Source: Chloroflexota bacterium (lineage in GTDB: Bacteria > Chloroflexota > Dehalococcoidia > Dehalococcoidales > RBG-16-60-22). From it: DNA of 6,273 bases. The stretch lies in the NCBI GenBank assembly GCA_025358235.1, contig JANYKH010000101.1, positions 1 through 6,273 of the forward strand, in the 5' to 3' direction. Positions 1-5,575 of this stretch are shown one piece after another; position 1 is the first letter of the stretch; every line of letters starts with the position of its first letter. The translations under genes and the position numbers were made by a program. The notes beneath the pieces are model-generated. The model was not told where the DNA came from and searched no databases. It saw only the letters and a program-made list of their open reading frames with translations.

Positions 1-1772
1 CTGTTTTTGGAAACGTAAGCTGCGCCTTCTTTGAGAGCGGCCAGCAAATCAGCTGGCTTATCTATCGTGCCTAGGGTATGTACGCCGTAGCCTTTGGCGA
101 GTAGCGGATAATCAATATTGGGATTGGTCAGGTCGTTGCCCGATCCGCAGTTGGCGGGATTGCGCCCTCTTCTGACCGCTTCTTCTTTTTGGTGCATTCT
201 GGTATTGCCGTAAGTTCTATTGTTATAAACAACGATGAAGAGTGGGATTTCATGGTGGGCCGCCGTCCAGAGACCGCTGGTAACGAAGTTTAAATCGCCA
301 TCTGGCTGAATATCTACGCACAGACGGTTGGTATTCTTGTACGCCAGGGCCACACCGAGGGCTCTTCCCAGACCGTATCCAATCCCGCCGCCGTTGCTTC
401 CACCGATATATTGATCGGCTTTAGAGATGTCCCAGAGCTGGCGGGGATAGGTGAACTTGGTGTTGGCATTGTTTATCAGCACCCAGTCATATTGCCGTAC
501 AGCTTCCCATAGATCGAGCGAAAGTAATTCCTTCGTGATTTTGGGTAAAGAACGGGATTTCTCAGCCTGCTCTTTCCATTGGGCCCTTAATTTGTTGTGG
601 GCGGCCGCATATTTTTTGCCCCGTTCTTCAATAACCGCTGAAGTTCCCGGGGTGGCTTTAATTTTTTTCCGACAAACATCAATCAAGGGGCTGAGAGTGG
701 CACCGGCGCTGGCCGCCACGTTTACGTCTACTTCCTGGAGTTTACCGTAGTCCTGAGCCCAGCCCTTGAGAGATGCCTGGCGTAGGGAAATATCAATAAC
801 TTTTGCCTTTGAAGATATGTTGTATTCCGGCGCCATTGTTTCCGAATTGAAACGTCCCGTGTTGTGATAAAAATCGAAGACATCCAACCCAAGAATCAAA
901 TCCGCTTTGCCGAGAACGTCATCCTTGGCCCCGGTCATATCCAGGGGATGATTACTGGGAAAGCTTAACATCCTGCCGCCGTCAATCACAGGCAGAGAAA
1001 GTAAATTGGCTAACTCCACCAATTTTTCCACTACACCCGGTTTCATGGATAGATAATCCGCCATGACCACCGGTGTTTTGGAAGCAATAAGAAGGTCGGC
1101 AATCTGATTCAGACAGTCTGCCGCCGGCTGCGAGCATGACGGAGCAGCTAAACGGCTAACGTCAGGCATTTCGCAAACGCCCTCGGCCGGTTCCTGCTGC
1201 ATCGCGGTTTCCAGCGCTACATAAACCGGCCCTTTAGGCTCGGTCTGCATTGCCTGGTAGGCTCTCGTGATTGAATGAATTGCGCTGGGCAGGCTAAGCG
1301 CCGTGTCATCAAATTTGGTATAATCGCGGACGGTTTTACCCTCGTCGATGGCCGTGTGGATCCAATCGATCCAGGGGCGCCGTTTTTCGACGGCGAGCGG
1401 ACCAGTGGCGCCGATAACAAAAACAGGCGCTCTATCAACCCATGCGTTGAAAATAGCCATACTGGCGTGTAACAGGCCAACCAGATCATGTGCGGCTGCG
1501 AACATTGGTTTTTCCGCTACCAGATTGTATCCCCACGAGATTGCGACGGCGATTTCTTCATGGCAGCACAGAATAATCTTGGGGCTTTCTTTGCCCCCGT
1601 AGTTAACGAGTGAATCATGCAACCCGGAATAAGTAGCCCCTGGGTTTATCGCGATATAAGGTACTTTGAGGGCAGTCAGAAGGTCGACAATGTAATCCGA
1701 ATTGTATTTGTCTGCTTTGTGGTGGGCGCCGGGCACTGCAGGGCTTAAGGACTTTGGTTGAGAATCTTTCAC
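1..1772 (-). CDS. ThDP-dependent enzyme, acetolactate synthase/2-hydroxyacyl-CoA lyase-like (3' end cut by window edge)
   Basis: The reading frame starts at GTG (1772-1770) and stays open for 590 codons to the left edge, so the C-terminus is missing. The start is supported by GGAGG at 1778-1782, 5 nt upstream; the next in-frame Met is about residue 90. The N-terminal pyrimidine-binding domain (about 25-195) carries CCHEEIAVAISWGY, where Glu72 fits the conserved ThDP-activating glutamate. A middle domain (about 215-370) follows, with IDGGRMLSFPSNHP. The C-terminal ThDP domain (from about 415) has a Gly-rich stretch (457-470) and the metal/diphosphate motif PDGD at 490-493 with YNN at 516-518. 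The family decarboxylates 2-oxoacids or cleaves/ligates next to a carbonyl; relatives include acetolactate synthase, oxalyl-CoA decarboxylase and 2-hydroxyacyl-CoA lyase. The first Gly of the usual GDG is Pro here. A CoA-transferase gene upstream suggests a CoA thioester substrate, as in oxalate or 2-hydroxyacyl-CoA metabolism, but this is inference. The superfamily call is firm; the reaction is unknown. Confidence 0.9.
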   Translation of the reverse strand, partial: MKDSQPKSLSPAVPGAHHKADKYNSDYIVDLLTALKVPYIAINPGATYSGLHDSLVNYGGKESPKIILCCHEEIAVAISWGYNLVAEKPMFAAAHDLVGLLHASMAIFNAWVDRAPVFVIGATGPLAVEKRRPWIDWIHTAIDEGKTVRDYTKFDDTALSLPSAIHSITRAYQAMQTEPKGPVYVALETAMQQEPAEGVCEMPDVSRLAAPSCSQPAADCLNQIADLLIASKTPVVMADYLSMKPGVVEKLVELANLLSLPVIDGGRMLSFPSNHPLDMTGAKDDVLGKADLILGLDVFDFYHNTGRFNSETMAPEYNISSKAKVIDISLRQASLKGWAQDYGKLQEVDVNVAASAGATLSPLIDVCRKKIKATPGTSAVIEERGKKYAAAHNKLRAQWKEQAEKSRSLPKITKELLSLDLWEAVRQYDWVLINNANTKFTYPRQLWDISKADQYIGGSNGGGIGYGLGRALGVALAYKNTNRLCVDIQPDGDLNFVTSGLWTAAHHEIPLFIVVYNNRTYGNTRMHQKEEAVRRGRNPANCGSGNDLTNPNIDYPLLAKGYGVHTLGTIDKPADLLAALKEGAAYVSKN

Positions 1773-1777
1773 CGTTA

Positions 1778-1782
1778 CCTCC
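1778..1782 (-). promoter_or_regulatory. Ribosome binding site of the ThDP enzyme gene
   Basis: A perfect GGAGG on the minus strand lies 5 nt before a GTG codon. It decides the start of the ThDP gene, since no ATG is available nearby in frame. Confidence 0.8.
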
Positions 1783-1870
1783 AAAGAACATTCAATGATT
1801 TATGGAATTTAATTGAGAATGACTTATGCCAATAAGCCGGTAAATATTTATCTGAGACAATGAGGTTGCA

Positions 1871-1888
1871 ATACTCGTATGGGAGTAT
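1871..1888. promoter_or_regulatory. Candidate MarR-family operator upstream of the ThDP gene
   Basis: ATACTC and GAGTAT form a 6-bp inverted repeat with a 6-nt spacer. The left part, ATACTCGTA (1871-1879), is the exact reverse complement of TACGAGTAT (5472-5480) in front of the MarR gene. Its edge overlaps the possible -35 box TTGCAA. The likely reading is that the MarR protein encoded here binds both sites. A shared 9-mer between two short AT-rich regions can arise by chance, so the repeat symmetry and location carry much of the weight. Confidence 0.4.
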
Positions 1889-1967
1889 CCAATAGGAATG
1901 TTGGCCTATATTCTCATATTAACAATCAGTTGTCAATACCAGCGGTTGAAAAAATCCCTTTTTACAA

Positions 1968-1991
1968 CGGTGTAATTAAAGGATTACACCG
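1968..1991 (-). terminator. Stem-loop at the end of the CoA-transferase gene, possible weak terminator
   Basis: CGGTGTAAT (1968-1976) and ATTACACCG (1983-1991) form a perfect 9-bp stem with a 6-nt loop. The structure spans the last codons and the TAA stop of the CoA-transferase gene. In the direction of transcription it is followed by TTGTAAAAAGGGATTTTTT, so the T-run comes about a dozen nt after the stem rather than directly behind it. It could be a weak or partial terminator, or a stem protecting the mRNA 3' end. Confidence 0.45.
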
Positions 1992-3196
1992 GATTCGCTG
2001 AGGGCCTCAATTTCTTTCCATTCATAGCCCAGTTCAATCAATATTTCTTCGGTGTTCTGCCCTAACATCGGAGCTGCTGTCCTTACTGTTGCTGGATTTT
2101 GTGTAAACTCTACCGGGGTGGTAACCAGTTTTATTGGCCCGGCAATGGGATGTTCCAGCGGAGCAAAGAAGTTGTTTTCCAGGGCCTGTGGATCGGTCGT
2201 TACTTCCAATGGGGACTGTACACGCCCAAAGATACATTGATTTTCTTTAAACCGCTTCTCCCACTCCAGCATGTCACGCGACGCCATTATCTCTTCGATA
2301 ATTTTGATCAATTCAGCAGAGTTTTTCTCGCGTAGTTTCATCCCGTCAAACCGCGGGTCTTTAACCAGATCAAGCCTGTCAACGGCGCGGCAAAACTGTG
2401 GCCAGTAAACATCAGATTGGCTCATGCACAGCCAGAACCACCGGTTATCGCGGGTGCTGTAGCTGTTCCATATGGGATTGGCAGCATGGACACGATCATG
2501 TTTTGGCATGGGAGTCCCTTGCAGCGCCAATTGAATGTCCCATGACATAATCCACGCGGCGGAATGGTAAAGAGATACCTGGACTTCTTCCCCTTTTCCG
2601 GTGCGTGTTTTATGCAAAAGGGCCGCCAGAACTCCTGAAAGAACATGAGCCGCCGTAACTCGGTCCAGCATACCTGGCCTTTGGGGAGCGGGGACCGCTC
2701 CGGGCTCGCCGATGGTGTATTGCATACCGGATCTTGCCCATGCTGCGGTAAAATCAAAACCACGCTCGTTTTTATCGGGCCCTTTTGGACCGTAACCGCT
2801 CATCACAGCATAAACAAGTCCCGGATTGATTGACGAAAGTGTTTTGTAATCTAAATGAAGCTTTTGCAAAGCACTCGTTTCATAGTTCGAAATGAAGACA
2901 TCCGACTGTTTTACCAGCTTATCAACAATCGCCCGCCCCGCTTCTTTCTTCAGGTCTATGGCGATCCCTCTTTTGTTGCGATTATGCAGTTCAAAAGGCC
3001 AATTCACTTCGCCGGTTTCATACTTTTTAAAGGTGTTGACGCCGAAAGTCCGCAGGTAACCGCGCGCCATGTCTCCCGTCAACGGCTCTACTTTAATAAC
3101 ATCCGCACCCCAATCTCCCATGATACCGCCCACCACGGGGATTCCCACGACATGTCCCATTTCGATTACTTTTATTCCATCAAGAATTCCGGCCAT
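1976..3196 (-). CDS. CaiB/BaiF family (class III) CoA-transferase
   Basis: This 406-residue protein has the normal length for class III CoA-transferases, which move CoA between carboxylic acids through an aspartyl-CoA thioester; members include formyl-CoA:oxalate, carnitine and benzylsuccinate CoA-transferases. The N-terminus has the family opening: LDGIKVIEMGHVVGIP, then MGDWGADVIKVEPLTGD (about 26-42), then NRNKRGIAIDLKKEAGR (72-88). SNYETSALQKLHLDY and NPGLVYAVMSGYGPKGP (124-140) follow. Asp178 in RPGMLDRVTAAHVLSG is the likely catalytic aspartate. The Gly-rich loop of formyl-CoA transferase (GGGGQ) is not evident; the region near 257-262 reads CMSQSD. The start at ATG 3196 is supported by GGAGG at 3203-3207, 6 nt away. 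The gene follows the DUF35 gene by 61 nt and is probably cotranscribed with it. The substrate is unknown; only one such gene is present, so a homodimer is likely. Confidence 0.93.
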   Translation of the reverse strand: MAGILDGIKVIEMGHVVGIPVVGGIMGDWGADVIKVEPLTGDMARGYLRTFGVNTFKKYETGEVNWPFELHNRNKRGIAIDLKKEAGRAIVDKLVKQSDVFISNYETSALQKLHLDYKTLSSINPGLVYAVMSGYGPKGPDKNERGFDFTAAWARSGMQYTIGEPGAVPAPQRPGMLDRVTAAHVLSGVLAALLHKTRTGKGEEVQVSLYHSAAWIMSWDIQLALQGTPMPKHDRVHAANPIWNSYSTRDNRWFWLCMSQSDVYWPQFCRAVDRLDLVKDPRFDGMKLREKNSAELIKIIEEIMASRDMLEWEKRFKENQCIFGRVQSPLEVTTDPQALENNFFAPLEHPIAGPIKLVTTPVEFTQNPATVRTAAPMLGQNTEEILIELGYEWKEIEALSESGVIL

Positions 3197-3202
3197 CTAA
3201 TT

Positions 3203-3207
3203 CCTCC
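3203..3207 (-). promoter_or_regulatory. Ribosome binding site of the CoA-transferase gene
   Basis: GGAGG on the minus strand lies 6 nt from the ATG at 3196, in the 61-nt gap after the DUF35 gene. It fixes the start of the CoA-transferase. Confidence 0.8.
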
Positions 3208-3257
3208 GCGTGTAATTCCAATATCGTCGTTTATAAAAACTTGTGTAAGTAAAACCT

Positions 3258-3689
3258 CTAGCCTGATACTCTAAACTTTGGTAATTTAAAATCCGTGCCC
3301 TCTATCTTTTGAAACATCAGCGAGACTCGGGCTCCCAATCTTAACTCTCCAGGATCACAATCGACAATCTCGCTTACTATTCGCACTTGTTCTTCCAGGT
3401 CGATAAATGCCTGTATAATCGGCCGACCTGATGTTTCAATCTGCTGCTTGAAAAATGGGGAGGCAGGAACATGTATCGCAGTAAAGGAATAGATCGTGCC
3501 TCTTCCGCAAGCCTGTTCCCAGAACAGGTGGGAGCCGAAACAGTTCCGGCACACCGGCCCCGGTGGAAATTGTAGACGCCCGCAATCTGAACATCTTTGC
3601 AGAAGGAACTTTTCATTTTGTACTCCTTCCCAAAACGTTCTGTCGTTTAGTTCGACCATGGAAGGCAATTTTGGTTTAACGGCCTGCAT
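3258..3689 (-). CDS. DUF35 protein: zinc ribbon plus OB-fold, partner of the thiolase-like protein
   Basis: This 143-residue protein matches the DUF35 layout. An N-terminal helix (about 10-28, with NDRTFWEGVQNEKFLLQRC) leads into a zinc ribbon with Cys33, Cys36, Cys47 and Cys50 (CSDCG and CRNC), all four ligands present. An OB-fold follows at about 60-130 (GRGTIYSFTAIHVPASPFF, then IIQAFIDLEEQVRIVSEIV and LGARVSLMF). In known systems such proteins form complexes with thiolase-fold enzymes and help hold the acyl-CoA: the DUF35 domain of ChsH2 with the aldolase Ltp2, and BbsA with the thiolase BbsB. The gene begins 24 nt after the thiolase-like gene, which fits a fixed-ratio complex. The upstream sequence AAGGCGGGG is only a modest ribosome binding site, so translation may be partly coupled to the gene before it. 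The family is clear; the partnership is inferred from position and known pairs. Confidence 0.93.
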   Translation of the reverse strand: MQAVKPKLPSMVELNDRTFWEGVQNEKFLLQRCSDCGRLQFPPGPVCRNCFGSHLFWEQACGRGTIYSFTAIHVPASPFFKQQIETSGRPIIQAFIDLEEQVRIVSEIVDCDPGELRLGARVSLMFQKIEGTDFKLPKFRVSG

Positions 3690-3713
3690 AACAACCCCGC
3701 CTTAAAACTATTC

Positions 3714-4856
3714 TTAACGTCTTTCCAGAATCATTGCTGCCGCGCACATGATAGGTGATGTGTAACTGAACAAACCAAGTCCGCCAACCAAACCAGCTTT
3801 AGCATTTTTAACCTGGCGCGGTCCGGCTTCACCCCGCAGTTGTCTCACTGCCTCAGCTACAAAAAGTAGTGAACCGCCGCCGGCCGGCTGACCGGATGAA
3901 AGCTGTCCGCCACCGGTATTAACAGGAAAGTCACCTTTATACGTGAGATCGTGGCTATCTATGAAGCTGCCGCCCATCCCTTTTTTACAAAAACCCAGAT
4001 CCTCAAGCTGCATTAATACCACGAAAGGAAAACCATCATATAACTGGGCAAAATCAATTTGTTCCCTTGAAATTCTGGAGAATAATTCATCACTGAATGC
4101 TGAAAATCCGGACAAGGTCCCGTCTATCAGCTGTTCTTTTGCCTGAAAATTAGTTCTTTCAGCATCGCTTACCAGGTATATTGGGTTCGCGCTTAACTCC
4201 CTGGCTCTCCGTTCTGAAGCTACAATCACAGCCGCTGCCCCATTCACCCGCCGGCAGCAGTCATAGAGGCCGAGCGGATCCGCGATCATCTCCGCGTTGA
4301 GATATTCTTCCATTGTCAGCGGTGTGCGGAAGTACGCTTTATCGTTCAGGAGAGCATTTTCCCGTTGGGAAACCGCGATTTTGCCTAATTGTTGGCGGGT
4401 GGTACCATACTTCGCCATATGAACCCTCTGTGTAATGGCTATCGCCGCCGCAGGCCCCCCCGCCCCAAAAGGGTCGACATAATCCCTTGCCCATAAACTG
4501 GTGGGTCCCGCAGGATGCAGATGCCGCGCGCCTCCACACAGACAGACGGCTACATCGAGCGATCCCGCCTGAATAGCGTCAGCCGCCCGCCGGATGCTGA
4601 CTATCCCGGAAGCCCCGCCGCAGTCAACACGTTGCACCCAGTCCAGTTCCAGACCTAACCGCTCGGCGAGGTGGGGTGTATACTCTTGCAAGAACATACT
4701 GCCTTCAGCCATGCCCCTTACTTCTTCTTTGCTTATACCCGCGTTGTCCAGAGCCCCTTTCATAGCCTCCGCGAGATATACGTCAAGGCTTCTTTCTTCA
4801 CGGTTGGTATAGGCCGTCTCACCGTATCCGATAATGCAAACCCCTTCTCGTTGCAT
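3714..4856 (-). CDS. Thiolase-like (SCP-x/lipid-transfer type) protein with altered catalytic residues
   Basis: The protein has 380 residues, the usual length for SCP-x-type thiolase-fold proteins. Landmarks in order: VCIIGYGETAY (6-16), DCGGASGIVSI (78-88), DPFGAGGPAAAIA (128-140), the QLYDGFPFVVLMQLEDLGFC block (271-290), PVNTGGGQLSSGQPAGGGS (311-329) and AGLVGGLGLFSYTSP (354-368). In true thiolases the first block has a nucleophilic Cys before ASG, the fifth has His in GHPxG and the last has Cys in CxG. Here the matching positions read Gly81, Gln323 and about Val357. Cys79 is two residues away and could not simply replace it. This suggests it is not a Claisen thiolase; a retro-aldolase role like Ltp2, acting on a beta-hydroxyacyl-CoA with the DUF35 partner encoded next, is a reasonable inference. 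The start at ATG 4856 follows GGGAGG (4861-4866) by 4 nt. Fold call firm, reaction open. Confidence 0.9.
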   Translation of the reverse strand: MQREGVCIIGYGETAYTNREERSLDVYLAEAMKGALDNAGISKEEVRGMAEGSMFLQEYTPHLAERLGLELDWVQRVDCGGASGIVSIRRAADAIQAGSLDVAVCLCGGARHLHPAGPTSLWARDYVDPFGAGGPAAAIAITQRVHMAKYGTTRQQLGKIAVSQRENALLNDKAYFRTPLTMEEYLNAEMIADPLGLYDCCRRVNGAAAVIVASERRARELSANPIYLVSDAERTNFQAKEQLIDGTLSGFSAFSDELFSRISREQIDFAQLYDGFPFVVLMQLEDLGFCKKGMGGSFIDSHDLTYKGDFPVNTGGGQLSSGQPAGGGSLLFVAEAVRQLRGEAGPRQVKNAKAGLVGGLGLFSYTSPIMCAAAMILERR

Positions 4857-4930
4857 CCATCCTCCCTTTAGACAGACATAATATACGGGCCGGGTAATAT
4901 CAAATGCTAAGGTAGCAAGCAGTAAAAGAC
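4857..4930 (-). other. 74-nt gap between marR and the thiolase-like gene
   Basis: The gap contains a small inverted repeat, TGCTA-AGG-TAGCA (4905-4917), just after the MarR stop. On the minus strand it also has TTGATA followed 14 nt later by TATTAT. The boxes resemble a promoter but the spacing is too short for a normal sigma-70 site. I see no copy of the GAGTAT element here. Cotranscription of marR with the thiolase-like gene is the simplest reading, but a promoter here is not excluded. Confidence 0.3.
4861..4869 (-). promoter_or_regulatory. Ribosome binding site of the thiolase-like gene
   Basis: AAAGGGAGG lies 4 nt before the ATG at 4856. An ATG overlapping the spacer (ATGGATG) is in another frame, so the start at 4856 stands. 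The spacing is short but usable. Confidence 0.7.
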
Positions 4931-5449
4931 CTAAGTTAGTATTTTGTCCTTAAGTTTCATTTGCTCGAAGGATTTAGAAAATATTTTTTCCAGGCAGGTT
5001 TTGAATACCTCTAATTCTTCATCATCCAGGGTGGATAATATTTCCTTAATAGCCTGTTCTTTTTTTGTGTGTTCAAAACCGGCTTCGCCTTTTTCAGTAA
5101 GTTCGATTCTTATCTGATTCTTTGAATCCAAATCTTTCGATTTTTGAATTAGCCCTTTTTTCTCCATTCGCTCCAGTAACCCGGCGGTAGTATGAGGCTG
5201 TTTTAATAAATACCTGGATATAATCATGGGCGTAGACTTGTATCCGATTGACTTAATGGCCCTTAAAACACCCGCTTCAGGCGGAGTGATATCAAATTCT
5301 TCCAGTTCATCTGCCCTGGCGGATATTAATAAGCGCCGGGTGCGCACTAACAACCACCAAATTTTGTGATAGTTATCACGGGAGTCAAAATAGCCCTTTA
5401 CAATTTGACGGTGTTTGATATTCGGGCTGTTTTTTAATGTTTGAAGCAT
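4931..5449 (-). CDS. MarR-family transcriptional regulator
   Basis: This 172-residue protein has the MarR winged helix-turn-helix. After an N-terminal extension of about 20 residues and a dimerisation helix (about 25-50), the domain runs from DITPPEAGVLRAIKSIG (53-69) through STPMIISRYLLKQPHTTAGLLERMEKKGLI (72-101). The recognition helix is about 84-98, and the wing DLDSKNQIRIELTEKG is at 106-121. A long C-terminal helical region (about 130-165) completes the dimer interface. MarR proteins are usually repressors released by small phenolic or CoA-linked ligands. This one sits first in a run of catabolic genes on the same strand, and a palindrome containing a -10-like TATACT lies just upstream of it, both pointing to control of its own operon. 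The ribosome binding site (AGGG, about 11 nt before ATG) is weak, which suits a low-level regulator. The ligand cannot be predicted. Confidence 0.92.
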   Translation of the reverse strand: MLQTLKNSPNIKHRQIVKGYFDSRDNYHKIWWLLVRTRRLLISARADELEEFDITPPEAGVLRAIKSIGYKSTPMIISRYLLKQPHTTAGLLERMEKKGLIQKSKDLDSKNQIRIELTEKGEAGFEHTKKEQAIKEILSTLDDEELEVFKTCLEKIFSKSFEQMKLKDKILT

Positions 5450-5471
5450 AGACGTTCATTCCCTAACTATT

Positions 5472-5484
5472 TACGAGTATACTC
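5472..5484. promoter_or_regulatory. Candidate MarR autoregulatory operator overlapping a -10 box
   Basis: GAGTATACTC (5475-5484) is a perfect 10-bp palindrome 25 nt upstream of the marR start codon. Read on the minus strand it contains TATACT (5476-5481), a 5-of-6 match to a -10 box; no good -35 box is visible 16-18 nt upstream. The extended TACGAGTAT (5472-5480) recurs in reverse complement upstream of the ThDP gene. Repressor binding here would block the promoter of marR and the genes after it. Confidence 0.5.
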
Positions 5485-5513
5485 ACTGAATTTTCGGTTA
5501 AATTAGCGGCTAA

Positions 5514-5552
5514 GTTCGGAGCGATCCGGCCTATAACTGAATCGCTCCGAAC
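5514..5552. terminator. Perfect 12-bp inverted repeat between the nitroreductase and marR, possible terminator
   Basis: GTTCGGAGCGAT (5514-5525) and ATCGCTCCGAAC (5541-5552) are perfect reverse complements separated by 15 nt. The structure begins 24 nt beyond the nitroreductase stop codon, where a terminator would be expected. However, no T-run follows the stem on the minus strand, so it is not a standard intrinsic terminator. Alternatives are an mRNA-stabilising stem or a second operator for the marR promoter. Confidence 0.5.
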
Positions 5553-5575
5553 AGAACTATTAAAAACTAATCCGA

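Larger units (their letters stand above)
1773..1975 (-). other. 203-nt intergenic leader between the CoA-transferase and ThDP genes
   Basis: I see no gene here. It holds, in transcription order, a stem-loop over the end of the CoA-transferase gene, an inverted repeat at 1871-1888, and a possible promoter. TTGCAA (1866-1871) could be a -35 box, with TAAATA (1845-1850) a weak -10 box only 15 nt away, so the promoter match is poor. A small 5-bp hairpin (1823-1836) lies in the leader. The length of the gap, compared with the 24-74 nt gaps between the upstream genes, suggests the ThDP gene has its own promoter. Confidence 0.5.

Noticed and set aside
451..750. Open frame of 99 codons on the plus strand
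   Set aside because: It overlaps the ThDP enzyme on the opposite strand, whose frame is continuous with recognisable motifs; the plus-strand translation looks like noise.
1217..1489. Minus-strand open frame of 90 codons beginning at an ATG
   Set aside because: It is out of frame inside the ThDP gene. The real gene starts at GTG 1772 and runs off the left edge, in a different frame.
2855..3274. Open frame of 139 codons on the plus strand opposite the CoA-transferase
   Set aside because: It lies antisense to a clearly conserved gene, its translation shows no family motif that I recognise, and I see no convincing ribosome binding site. It is a shadow frame.
4676..4685. GTGTATACTC, one mismatch from the marR palindrome
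   Set aside because: It falls inside the thiolase-like coding sequence, where the bases are explained by conserved codons; there is no promoter nearby, so chance is the better explanation.
4870..4906. TTGATA and TATTAT as a promoter for the thiolase-like gene
   Set aside because: The spacing is 14 nt, too short for a normal -35/-10 pair, so I did not list it as a separate promoter.
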